Shown: positions 33,224-41,904 of the stretch, one piece after another
Layout of the letters: each line of letters opens with the position of its first letter
Numbering within the stretch: position 1 is the stretch's first letter
NCBI GenBank assembly: GCA_004193285.1
Contig: SECP01000054.1
Coordinates: 1-58,198 of the forward strand
Reading direction: 5' to 3'
Length of the DNA stretch: 58,198 nucleotides
Source of the DNA: Myxococcales bacterium
GTDB lineage: Bacteria > Myxococcota_A > Polyangia > Polyangiales > Polyangiaceae
Notes under the pieces: generated by a model
The model's input: the letters and a program-made list of their open reading frames with translations, nothing else
Told to the model about the DNA's origin: nothing
Databases searched by the model: none
Position numbers and translations under genes: made by a program

Positions 33224-34390
33224 TCAGCCGCGCTTGGGCAGGCCGGGGACAGCGCCGCCGCCCGCGGCCGCGAGCTGCTGCTGCTGTTGCTGCAGGTACT
33301 GCGCGACCGCGCGCGAGCGCTCGATGGCGAACTGCTTGACCTCGCGGTTCTGCGAGCCGGCCAGCGCGTTCAGCAGCTTGGTGACGCGGTCGATCTGGCG
33401 CTTCTGGAAGAGCGCCTCGAAGTAGTTGTTCGCCAGCCGTACGTCGCTCGTCATCTTTTGCTCGTGCTTGGAGAGCAGGGCGATGACCGAGTCCAAATCA
33501 CCGGCTTGGCCGTACAGGGCGGAGAGGCAGATGAGCGCGAGCGGATCCGCGTCGTTGCGCTCGACCGCCTTCTTCGCAAACTCCACCGCTTTGTCTCGGC
33601 CGGTTTCTTCGTTGGCGTAGAGGCCCTGCAGGGCGATGTACGGCGCGGCGCTGCGCTTGTTCGCGTCCGTATCCGCGAGGGTGGCGACGGCTTGGATGGC
33701 TGCCTCTTCGCTCTCCGCCAGACGAACCGCGGAGTAGAGGTAGGCCCACGCGTCCACCGCGTTCGGCTCGATCGCGATCGCGGCTTCGATCGTCTCCCGC
33801 TCCTTGGCGGATTCCTTCTTGCCTTGGTAGACCTTGGCGAGGTGCAGGGTGGGGAACGGGTTCTTGGGCAGCAGGTTCTGCGCGCCCTTGAGCGTGCCCT
33901 CCGCCTTCTCCCACTTCTCTTGCTGCAGCTGGGCGATGCCGAGCGCCAGCCAGTCGTCACCGGTGCCGCCGAGCGCGACGAGGCGGCCGAGCACCTTCTC
34001 CGCCTGCTCGAAGCGGTTGTACTTCATCAGCTCTTGGGCGTAGAGGCGGCCGCGGTTCACGTCCTCCTTGTTCTCTTGCCAGTGCTTGTCCAGACCGCCG
34101 AGCAGGTCTTCCAAGCCGATCGCGATGGGGCGGCCCTCCGCGTCTTGCACCTGCACGGCGGGGCCGTTGAAGCCGAGCAGCTTCCACATCTGGTCCACCT
34201 CGAGGGCGACGGGGCCCTTCTTGAGCGAGTCCAGCAGGTCATCCGACGGCTTGCTGAGCGGCAGCACGACGAGCGCGTTGCCCGGAACGCCGCCCGGAAA
34301 CGCGCTGACCGGGGCGACGATGGCGGCGCCTCCTTGGAGCTGCAAATTGGCGGACGCGTCGATCCCACTCGGCAGATTCGGCTCGGACAT
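33224..34390 (-). CDS. TPR repeat protein with SseB-like N-terminus
   Basis: Cytosolic by composition, 388 residues. Residues 1-110 (GNALVVLPLSKPSDDLLDSL, then VQVQDAEGRPIAIGLEDLL) are a small alpha/beta domain of unknown type. From about 115 to 360, helix pairs spaced by 34-36 residues: NRFEQAEKVLGRLVALGGTG, EKWEKAEGTLKGAQNLLPKN, SAKERETIEAAIAIEPNAVD, KAVEFAKKAVERNDADPLAL. Ends with a poly-Gln stretch. A scaffold for protein contacts; partner unknown. Divergent from the beta-barrel gene at 34517. Confidence 0.75.
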   Translation of the reverse strand: MSEPNLPSGIDASANLQLQGGAAIVAPVSAFPGGVPGNALVVLPLSKPSDDLLDSLKKGPVALEVDQMWKLLGFNGPAVQVQDAEGRPIAIGLEDLLGGLDKHWQENKEDVNRGRLYAQELMKYNRFEQAEKVLGRLVALGGTGDDWLALGIAQLQQEKWEKAEGTLKGAQNLLPKNPFPTLHLAKVYQGKKESAKERETIEAAIAIEPNAVDAWAYLYSAVRLAESEEAAIQAVATLADTDANKRSAAPYIALQGLYANEETGRDKAVEFAKKAVERNDADPLALICLSALYGQAGDLDSVIALLSKHEQKMTSDVRLANNYFEALFQKRQIDRVTKLLNALAGSQNREVKQFAIERSRAVAQYLQQQQQQLAAAGGGAVPGLPKRG

Positions 34391-34516
34391 TGGCCGGCTT
34401 CCCTAGCATTGTGCCGGGGTTTGCACCAGACCCCGCACAAACGCCGCAGCGTCAGGCCGCCGCGTGAAAATTTCCGGAAGCTGGTCGGTTCGTCACCGGC
34501 CGGCGATAGTACGGCC

Positions 34517-35119
34517 ATGAAGCTCAGCTCCCGCGGCCTGGCCGGCGTGACCCTGGCAGCTCTGGCGCTGTGCGCGCTGCCGGAAGAGGCGCGCGCCGAT
34601 ACGCTCATCATCAAGAACCCCGGCGATCACCCCCGCTACAGCTTCGAGCTCGAGCCGCACGTGGTCCTCGGGTTCATCGAGCCGCCCGGCTACGCCTCCG
34701 GCGCCGGCTTCGGCCTCGGTTTCCGCGGTTCCATACCGCTGGTCCGCAACGGCTTCATCCCCAGCATCAACAACAGCGTCGCTATCGGCTTCGGGATGGA
34801 TTTCGTTCGCTACGGCGCGGGCGACTACTGCCGCAACGGCGGAGTGGTCTCCAGCTGCGACCGGCGCCGGATAGACGGATTCAACGAGTTTTACTTCCCG
34901 GTCGTGCTGCAGTGGAACTTCTTCCTGAGCCGCAATTGGTCCGTCTTCGGCGAGCCCGGAATCGCGCTCACGTACCATGGGTGGGACGGGCCCCGCGCGG
35001 TGGACGTGGAGCCGTTCATCTTCTACCTCGGCGGCCGCTACCACTTCTCGGACAAGGTAACGCTCACGATGCGCCTCGGTTACCCGGCGTTCTCCGTGGG
35101 TGCGTCCTTCCTTTTGTAG
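34517..35119 (+). CDS. Outer-membrane beta-barrel-like protein
   Basis: The signal peptide (MKLSSRGLAGVTLAALALCA ending EEARAD) is followed by 175 residues rich in alternating strands with aromatic ends: YSFELEPHVVLGFIEPPGYA, VAIGFGMDFVRYGAGDYC, YFPVVLQWNFFLSRNWSVFG, EPFIFYLGGRYHFSDKVTLT. Ends VGASFLL. It resembles small eight-stranded barrels. A Cys pair (C-R-N...S-S-C) may form a loop disulfide. Fifty bases before rseP, same strand, possibly co-transcribed. Confidence 0.78.
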   Translation: MKLSSRGLAGVTLAALALCALPEEARADTLIIKNPGDHPRYSFELEPHVVLGFIEPPGYASGAGFGLGFRGSIPLVRNGFIPSINNSVAIGFGMDFVRYGAGDYCRNGGVVSSCDRRRIDGFNEFYFPVVLQWNFFLSRNWSVFGEPGIALTYHGWDGPRAVDVEPFIFYLGGRYHFSDKVTLTMRLGYPAFSVGASFLL

Positions 35120-35169
35120 GCATTTAGGGCTGATGGCCCCCGCCCCTTGGGCACGCTATAAATGAGCGC

Positions 35170-36261
35170 GTGAGTCTCCTGCACATTTTGGCCGGCATCT
35201 TGGGCCTGGGGCTTTTGATCGTCGTGCACGAGACCGGGCACCTGCTCGCCGCGCGCGCTTCTGGCATGCGGGTAGTGCGCTTCAGCATCGGCTTCGGTCC
35301 GCCGCTCATCCGCTACCAGAGCAAGAAGAGCGAGACGCTCTACCAGATCGCGCTCATCCCCTTCCTGGCCTACGTGCAAATCGCGGGGATGAACCCGTTC
35401 GAGGAAATCGACCCGGAGGACAAGGGCTCGTACGCCAACGCCTCGCTGTTCGCCCGCATCGCCGCGATCATCGCCGGGCCGCTCGCCAACTACGTGTTCG
35501 CCTCCGTGCTGTTCTTCATCTGCAACGCGGTCGGCGGCGTCCAGCAACCGAGCACCCGCGCCACGGTGGAGGTGCTGGACGACGGTCCCGCCAAAGCCGC
35601 TCACCTCAAGACCGGTGACACCATCACCGCGGTCGGGGGCGAAAAGGTTTCCAACTGGGAAGACATGCGCAAGGTCGTCGTCAAGAGCCCGGGCAAGCCG
35701 CTCGTGTTCGACGTGGAGCGCGGCAAGGAGAGCTTGCAGCTCACCATCACCCCCAAGGCTGACAAGAAGGAGGGCCGCATCGGCGTCACGCTGTACGCGC
35801 CCTACATGCCGGTGTCGATGAAGGAGGCGGCCGTTCGGTCCCTCGTCACGCCGTACCTGGTCGTGAAGAGCTCCATCACTCAGTTGGCGCGCGTCATCAC
35901 CTTGCAAGACGAGCCGGACCTGGGCGGTCCCGTGCGGATCGTGAGCGAGACGTCTAAGGCCGCGCGCGACGGCTGGCTCTCTTTTACCTGGTTCCTGGGC
36001 GCCCTGAGCGCTTACCTGGGCGGGTTCAACGCGCTGCCCTTCCCCGCGCTGGACGGCGGGCGCCTCGCATTTTTGGCCTATGAGGCAGTAACGCGCCGCA
36101 AGCCGAACGCGCGCATCGAGGTCGTGGTCCACGCGCTCGGCTTCGCGATGCTGCTCACCCTGATAGCGATCGTGACTTTCTCGGACACGAAGAAGGTCAT
36201 CAGCGAGCACAACGAGTCGCCGGCTGCCAGCGCGGCTCCGAAGAAGAAGGCGGCTCCCTAG
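35170..36261 (+). CDS. rseP: RseP-family site-2 zinc metalloprotease
   Basis: Intramembrane protease that cleaves membrane-anchored anti-sigma factors and signal-peptide remnants. The active site H20-E-T-G-H24 lies in the first TM; a PDZ-type domain spans about 125-210 (VEVLDDGPAKAAHLKTGDTI then VGGEKVSNWEDM); the third ligand motif is in NALPFPALDGGRL near residue 295. It ends with a last TM and a basic tail PKKKAAP. At 363 residues with one PDZ domain it is shorter than E. coli RseP (two PDZ). GTG start at 35170; an ATG nearby at 35162 is closed by a stop. Confidence 0.92.
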   Translation: MSLLHILAGILGLGLLIVVHETGHLLAARASGMRVVRFSIGFGPPLIRYQSKKSETLYQIALIPFLAYVQIAGMNPFEEIDPEDKGSYANASLFARIAAIIAGPLANYVFASVLFFICNAVGGVQQPSTRATVEVLDDGPAKAAHLKTGDTITAVGGEKVSNWEDMRKVVVKSPGKPLVFDVERGKESLQLTITPKADKKEGRIGVTLYAPYMPVSMKEAAVRSLVTPYLVVKSSITQLARVITLQDEPDLGGPVRIVSETSKAARDGWLSFTWFLGALSAYLGGFNALPFPALDGGRLAFLAYEAVTRRKPNARIEVVVHALGFAMLLTLIAIVTFSDTKKVISEHNESPAASAAPKKKAAP

Positions 36262-36321
36262 CGCGGCGGCGGCTGTTCTTGCTTCTTTCCCCGGCGCGCT
36301 GCACTAGACTCGCGGCCGGTC

Positions 36322-37008
36322 ATGAAGTCGCTCGTCGCAGTCGCGGTCCTGGGGTTTACGGCGCTCGCCTGCTCTACCCCGAAGGTGCGGCTGGACGAAG
36401 GTCCCCGCGAGTACGTCGCCACGGATTACGAGACGGTGCTCAAGCATTGGACTCGCGACAAGCAGTTCACGAACGTGAACGTGATGGACAACGTGCTGTC
36501 CGTCACCGCCACCTACGAGTCTTGGGACTTTCGCTGGGCCTACGTGGTCCGCTACGCGGAGGACTACCGGCTCACGGTGGACCAGCGCCACCAGCTGCTC
36601 GAGCGCTCGCTCACCGAGGCGCGCGAAGGTCACCAGTTTTACGTCTCGCTCTACACGCAGAAGTTCAAGTGGAACGACCTCACCGCGAAAGAGCCGGCGT
36701 GGATCGTGCGCCTCATCGACGACGAAGGCACGGAGACCGCGCCTTCGGAGATCGACAGCATCCGTAAGCCCGGGGCCATCGAGCTCACGTACTTTCCGTA
36801 CACCTCTCCCTGGCGGAGCTCGTTTCGCATCAGCTTTCCGCGGGTTCGGGTGGACGGGCGCCCGACCATCTCCGGCGCGGCGCGCTGGTTCGGCCTCCGC
36901 TTCGCGGGAGCGCAGGGCTACGAAGAAGTGATTTGGGAGCTGGAGGACGGCCGGCTCTCCGAGCGCGCGGTCAGCCTGCCAGAAGCTCCAGCAGTGGCGG
37001 CACGCTGA
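36322..37008 (+). CDS. Conserved lipoprotein of unknown function
   Basis: Signal MKSLVAVAVLGFTALAC with Cys17. The mature part (about 210 aa) has YETVLKHWTRDKQFTNVNVM, SVTATYESWDFRWAYVVRYA, GHQFYVSLYTQKFKWNDLT and LTYFPYTSPWRSSFRISFPR, a mixed beta-rich domain often found in myxobacteria but without a name I can give. Sixty bases after rseP, same direction. The last 38 bp overlap the convergent cyclic-nucleotide-binding gene. Confidence 0.72.
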   Translation: MKSLVAVAVLGFTALACSTPKVRLDEGPREYVATDYETVLKHWTRDKQFTNVNVMDNVLSVTATYESWDFRWAYVVRYAEDYRLTVDQRHQLLERSLTEAREGHQFYVSLYTQKFKWNDLTAKEPAWIVRLIDDEGTETAPSEIDSIRKPGAIELTYFPYTSPWRSSFRISFPRVRVDGRPTISGAARWFGLRFAGAQGYEEVIWELEDGRLSERAVSLPEAPAVAAR

Positions 37009-38872
37009 GCATCAGCTCGTGCGCGGCAGAGCGCTCGGCCACCATGAGCAGGGTCCCGGCGCCGCCCGCGCGGGCGGTGGTTGGAGCCGAGCCGCCGCCC
37101 AAGATCTGCTGAGCGAACAAGAAGTCCCCCGGGCCCAGCTCGGACTCGTTGCCAAGCTTCAAGCGACCGGCGCCGACGATGTAGAGCCCGCTCACCGGCT
37201 TGCCCTTCTCCACGAGCACCTCGTCCGGTAAGAGCTTCACCAGGCGGCACCGCGAGAGCACCATGCTGCGCAAGGAGTCGTCGAGGCGGTCGCCCATGGG
37301 CCCCATCGAGACGCCGGCGAGCGCTTGGTAGCGATCTGCCACCGCTTGCAGCTCCTCCAGCACCCACGGGCAGGCGGCGAGCGGCGGCTCGATCGCGTCG
37401 AAATCCCAGATCGCGACCTGCGTGTCCGGCGCGGTGGCGACGAGCCGCAGCGCGACGCCCTCCGGCAAGGTGCCGCGGCCGTAGACGAGGTCGCGATCGC
37501 TGGCCGCGCCGCAGGCCACGTCCGCCACCGTCGGCATCACGTTCACGGAGCCCCGCAAGACGAGCGCCAAGCCGAAGCCGGCCACTTCTTCGTCGGTCGC
37601 CAGCCGCTCGACTCGCGCGACGCTCGCCAGCGACAGCTGGGTCTCCGGGGGAAAGTCTTCGAAGCCTTTGATCTCCGCGAGCGAGATGCCGGCCACGAAC
37701 GGCTCGCTCTGCCGTGACGGCGGCGGCAGCTCCGGCTCGGGCTGCGCATCCGGCGCGGACTTGAGGTCCATCTCCGAGGGGAGCGCCGCGCGGGCCTCCG
37801 GCGGAAGCTCCGAAGCCGGCGGACGTGACGACGCCGGCGGCCGTGACGAAGGCGGCCCCATCACGGGCGGCTCGACGACGGGCGCGTGCCGCGGTTCGGC
37901 TTCGGCTTCGGCTTGAACCTCGGCTTCAGCTTCGGCTTCTACTTCCGGCTCGACCTCGATCTCGTCGTCTTCCGGCGCTTCTGCCTCGATGGCGTCGGCG
38001 GCGCCCAGGCGGATGCGCGTCGTATCTTCTTCCGCGGCGGGAGGCGGCTCCGAGCGAGTCTCCGGAATGGGCTCGGAGACGGTGTCCGGCACCTCGGACT
38101 CCGCCGGATCTTCTTCGATCTCGTACGGGAGCTTGAAGCCGGGACTCGGGACGTTGGCGGTGGGAGCCTCGCTCGCGAAGCGCGGCAGCGCCTCGTCTTC
38201 GTCGCCGAGCTCTTCCTCCGAGATGTCGTCTTCTTCGATCTCGAGGACGTCGTCTTCTTCGATCTCGGTTTCGTCGTCCGGCTCGGGCTCGATCTCCGTG
38301 GCTTCTTCTTCGTCGTCCTGCGCCACCTCGGTCGTGACGTCCGTGCGCTCGTCCGTCGCGTCCGCATGCAGCGGCGACAGCGAGGGCGCGTTCATGTCCG
38401 CGTCCGGCGGCAGCGACATCGCCTCTTCGTCGATGATGTCCGTACCGTCGAAGTCGTCCACGTCGATCTCGGCCGCGGAGGGAGGCGGAGGCGCAGAGCG
38501 AGCCGGGGGCGCAGCCCAAGGCGGAGGCACCGAGGGAGGCGGGGGCGCAGCCCAAGGCGGAGGCGCCGAGGGAGGCGGAGGCGCAGCCCAAGGCGGAGGC
38601 GCCGAGGGAGGCGGAGGGGCGGAGCGCGGCGGAGGCGCCGAGGGGCCGCCGCGCATGACGTGCTGTTCGAGCGCGTCCGTCTGCCGCGTGAGCTCGGCCG
38701 CACGCCAGGTCGCGCCGACCGACACGGCCGAGTCGATGGCCCGGCGCAGCCAGACCACCGCGTCAGCCTGCGAGCCGCGCTTCCACTGCACGAGCGCCGT
38801 CGACAGGGCCCAAGCCACGTCGTCGTCGTCGTCGTCCTTCGCGGCCGGGAATACGGGCGACCCTTCGATCAT
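36971..38872 (-). CDS. Cyclic-nucleotide-binding-domain protein with Pro-rich and acidic linkers
   Basis: Start: an N-terminal helical segment (residues 8-75; VAWALSTALVQWKRGSQADA). A PPPWAAPPPPSAPP-type Pro repeat follows at 80-140, then a very acidic stretch (EEATEIEPEPDDETEIEEDD) to about 250, then a Pro/Glu linker. The C-terminal third holds two CNB/cupin-like halves: residues about 405-520 (LATDEEVAGFGLALVLRGSV) and 525-625 (LPDEVLVEKGKPVSGLYIVG then GDFLFAQQILGG). The last is the classical cNMP-binding jelly roll, without a DNA-binding domain, so it probably works by protein contact. 633 residues; repeats are in-frame multiples. Confidence 0.75.
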   Translation of the reverse strand: MIEGSPVFPAAKDDDDDDVAWALSTALVQWKRGSQADAVVWLRRAIDSAVSVGATWRAAELTRQTDALEQHVMRGGPSAPPPRSAPPPPSAPPPWAAPPPPSAPPPWAAPPPPSVPPPWAAPPARSAPPPPSAAEIDVDDFDGTDIIDEEAMSLPPDADMNAPSLSPLHADATDERTDVTTEVAQDDEEEATEIEPEPDDETEIEEDDVLEIEEDDISEEELGDEDEALPRFASEAPTANVPSPGFKLPYEIEEDPAESEVPDTVSEPIPETRSEPPPAAEEDTTRIRLGAADAIEAEAPEDDEIEVEPEVEAEAEAEVQAEAEAEPRHAPVVEPPVMGPPSSRPPASSRPPASELPPEARAALPSEMDLKSAPDAQPEPELPPPSRQSEPFVAGISLAEIKGFEDFPPETQLSLASVARVERLATDEEVAGFGLALVLRGSVNVMPTVADVACGAASDRDLVYGRGTLPEGVALRLVATAPDTQVAIWDFDAIEPPLAACPWVLEELQAVADRYQALAGVSMGPMGDRLDDSLRSMVLSRCRLVKLLPDEVLVEKGKPVSGLYIVGAGRLKLGNESELGPGDFLFAQQILGGGSAPTTARAGGAGTLLMVAERSAAHELMLSVPPLLELLAG

Positions 38873-38924
38873 CTAGCAGCCTTTTACACGAACACTTTGG
38901 TCTTGGGGCAAGCCCGGGGCGAGC

Positions 38925-41648
38925 TCACTGCGCGTGCACGTACACTTCGCGGTCCTTCGCCCCGTTCGGCGGCCCGACCACACCGCGCTTTTCCATCATT
39001 TCGACGATCTTGGCAGCCCGGTTGTAGCCGATGGTCATCTTCCGCTGCAGCCAGCTGGTCGAGCAGCGCTGGGTCTCGCCTACGATGCGCACCGCTTCGT
39101 CGTAGCGTGAGTCCAAGGGCTCGTCACCCCCGTCTTCGTCCTGCTCGTCCTCGGCCGCCTTGAGGATGGCCTCGTTGTACTCCGGTGTGCCCTGCGCTCG
39201 CAGGTAGTCGGTGAGCCCGCTCACCTCTTCTTCGCTCACGAACGGGCACTGCACGCGGCGCGTGTCCGTGGCGCCGTTGAGCTTCACGAGCATGTCGCCG
39301 CGGCCGAGCAAGAGCTCGGCGCCCATCTCGTCCAAAATGGTGCGGCTGTCGACCTTCTGCGCCACCCGGAAGCCAATGCGCGACGGAAAGTTCGCCTTGA
39401 TCATGCCGGTAATGACGTCCACGCTCGGGCGCTGGGTCGCGAGCACCACGTGCATGCCGGCCGCGCGCGCCTTCTGGGCCAAGCGCGCCACGCTCGTCTC
39501 GACCTCTTTACCCTGCTGCATCATCAAGTCGGCGAACTCGTCCACCACGATGACGATGTAGGGCAGCGGGTCCGGGTACACGAGGCCGTCGCCTTGATCC
39601 TTGGAGAGGGGGACCGTGACGGTCTCGCCATCGGCGTTGATGGCTTGCACCATCTCCACCTTGGGCGCCGGGAGCTCGCCGCGGCGCACCTTGTCCACCC
39701 AGCCGTTGTAGGTGGTGATGTTCTTGGTGCCGGCGTTGGCGAACAGCTGGTAGCGCCGCTCCATCTCGTCCACCGCCCAGCGCAGCGCAGTGGCCGCCTG
39801 CTTCATGTCGGTCACCACCGGCAGCAGCATGTGGGGAATGCCGTCGAAGGGCGCGAGCTCCACGACCTTGGGGTCGATCATGAGCAGCCTCAGCTCTTGC
39901 GGCGTGCGGCGCATGAGCAAGCTGGAGAGCATCACGTTGAGGCCGACGCTCTTACCGGCGCCCGTCGCGCCGGCCACGATGACGTGCGGCATCGAGGCCA
40001 AATCGGCGTAAAACGGGGCGCCCACGATGTCCCGCCCTAGCACCACCGGCAAGGGCGCCTTCTCCGACAGCTTCTCGAAGCGCTGGTCCTCGATGAGCTC
40101 GCGGAGGTTGACCGGGATGCGCTCGTCGTTGGGTAGCTCGAAGCCGATGCGGCTCTTGCCCGGGATGGGCGCGATGATGCGCACCTTGCGTGAAAGACCG
40201 AGCGCCAGGTCGTCCGCCAAGCCCGCGACGCGACTCACCTTCGTGCCCGCTTCGCACGTGACCTCATAGGTCGTCACGGTGGGGCCGGGATGGATCTCCA
40301 CCACCTTGCCGGAGACGTCGTAGTCCTTGAGCGTTTTCTCGAGCTGCTCCGCGTGCTCCAGAATCTTGGTGCGGTCGATCTCGGGCGCTTGCTCGCTCGG
40401 TGGATCGAAGAGGGTGGAAGACGGCAAGCGGAACTCTCCGCGCCGCTGAGCTTTCTCGGCGTCCTTGGCCTTCTTCACCTCGGCGGCGGGGTTACTGGCG
40501 ACAATCTTGGGCTCGGCGGGCGTCGGTGCGGGGGCAACGGCTGCAATCGGCGGCGCCGGCGCGACCGCCGCCGGCTCTTCCGACTCCTCTTCTTGTTCCG
40601 ACTCCTCTTCGGACTCGGGCTCAAGCTCCGGTTCCGGTTCCGGTTCCGGTTCCGGTTCCACCGGCCTCTTGGCGCGGCGGCGCTCGGTCTTGGGCGGCTT
40701 CGCCGATTTCTCGAGCTTCTCCGCCTTTTCCGCGACGCGCGGCGGCGAGCCGGTCAGGATCTCTTCGAGGCCGGAGAGCGCCGCGCGATCCGCGAGCCCC
40801 GCGCGCAGCGCCGCGGAGATGGCGAGCGGTGGCTCACCGGTCGTGTCGAGCGGGATCCAGTCGGACTCGTCGTCCTCCAGGTGCATCAAGATCGCCTCGT
40901 CCTTGTCGTGCATCTCGATGCGCGGCGCCTCGCGCTGCGTCGCCGCTTCGCGATCCGCACGGCGCAGCTCGCGCGCCTTGGACCAAGCGAGGTGCATCTT
41001 CGTGAACAGACCGACGAGCTTCTGAACCAGGAGCGCCGACCAATCCGACGAGCGCCGGCACCACTCGATGAACGAAAAGCTGCTGCGGCCGATGAGGATC
41101 AACCCGACGCAGGTGAGCCCGACCAAGAACGAGCCGAGCGTCGAGAACGCTTGGCGCGACAGCTCGCCGAACAGCATGCCCACGTTGCCCGCGGCGGACA
41201 CGGAGCCGAAGGCGGTGAGCTCGGGCGCGGTCACCTGCACCAGCGCCGCCATCACCACGCCGACCAGTACGTCCGCGGCCACGCGGTAGCCGAGGTTCTC
41301 CGGCACGCGCCCGCGAAAGAGCGGCGCCCCGAGCAGCACCAAGTCGACGGGCAAGAGCCACGCAACCACGCCGAAGCCCTGCACCAACACCGCCGCCACC
41401 ATCGCGCCCGTCGCCCCGGCCAGATCGCTGCCCCGGAGGGCGGGATCGAACGGGTCGATGCGGTAGCTGGCCAATGAGAGCGCCACGAACGCCGCCGCGA
41501 AGAAGAGGAGTAGCGCCGCGGCCTCGAGCAGCCGGCCGTGAAATGGTTGACCATTGGGCCGGACTTGGCTCGAATGGCGCGGTCTCGAAGAATCCGGCGA
41601 AGTGCCGGCCTCGAACGCATTTCGCGGCGAAAACAGTCGAACACCCAT
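38925..41648 (-). CDS. ftsK: DNA translocase FtsK
   Basis: Septal ATP-driven DNA pump that segregates chromosome termini. Four TM segments lie within residues 40-195. An acidic/Pro/Glu linker spans about 230-430, followed by the alpha and beta motor domain with Walker A GATGAGKS near residue 560 and Walker B IVVVDEFADLMMQ. The C-terminal gamma winged helix (TSWLQRKMTIGYNRAAKIVE) reads KOPS sites. Length 907 aa is normal. The start at 41648 is the first in frame; an internal start would cut the cytosolic N-tail only. Divergent from the HEAT lipoprotein, with 256 bp between. Confidence 0.95.
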   Translation of the reverse strand: MGVRLFSPRNAFEAGTSPDSSRPRHSSQVRPNGQPFHGRLLEAAALLLFFAAAFVALSLASYRIDPFDPALRGSDLAGATGAMVAAVLVQGFGVVAWLLPVDLVLLGAPLFRGRVPENLGYRVAADVLVGVVMAALVQVTAPELTAFGSVSAAGNVGMLFGELSRQAFSTLGSFLVGLTCVGLILIGRSSFSFIEWCRRSSDWSALLVQKLVGLFTKMHLAWSKARELRRADREAATQREAPRIEMHDKDEAILMHLEDDESDWIPLDTTGEPPLAISAALRAGLADRAALSGLEEILTGSPPRVAEKAEKLEKSAKPPKTERRRAKRPVEPEPEPEPEPELEPESEEESEQEEESEEPAAVAPAPPIAAVAPAPTPAEPKIVASNPAAEVKKAKDAEKAQRRGEFRLPSSTLFDPPSEQAPEIDRTKILEHAEQLEKTLKDYDVSGKVVEIHPGPTVTTYEVTCEAGTKVSRVAGLADDLALGLSRKVRIIAPIPGKSRIGFELPNDERIPVNLRELIEDQRFEKLSEKAPLPVVLGRDIVGAPFYADLASMPHVIVAGATGAGKSVGLNVMLSSLLMRRTPQELRLLMIDPKVVELAPFDGIPHMLLPVVTDMKQAATALRWAVDEMERRYQLFANAGTKNITTYNGWVDKVRRGELPAPKVEMVQAINADGETVTVPLSKDQGDGLVYPDPLPYIVIVVDEFADLMMQQGKEVETSVARLAQKARAAGMHVVLATQRPSVDVITGMIKANFPSRIGFRVAQKVDSRTILDEMGAELLLGRGDMLVKLNGATDTRRVQCPFVSEEEVSGLTDYLRAQGTPEYNEAILKAAEDEQDEDGGDEPLDSRYDEAVRIVGETQRCSTSWLQRKMTIGYNRAAKIVEMMEKRGVVGPPNGAKDREVYVHAQ

Positions 41649-41904
41649 CTTGGTTACCTTTACCTACATCACCCTACCACCACCGGCAAGTTAAGGGTCC
41701 GCGGGTAGGCCCAGGTGTGAGGAGGCGCGTGGGGGCCGCGGGCCGAAGGTTGCCGACTTCGTTAAGCGCTGGCGCACCCCGGCCGATCACAGCCGCAAGC
41801 TTGAGTCTGGCTCGCACGCGAGAGTACGATGACGGGTCTTTCGGCCCAGGGGCGAAGTAAGAACCATGTTGGGACACGGCCAAACAGGGCGAAATTCAAA
41901 GAGA

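Noticed and set aside
31816..33425. Long plus-strand frames over the CNNM/CorC gene, and similar antisense frames at 39450-41477 and 49542-50651
   Set aside because: They mirror GC-rich codon structure of well-supported minus-strand genes and give His/Arg/Gln-rich low-complexity products.
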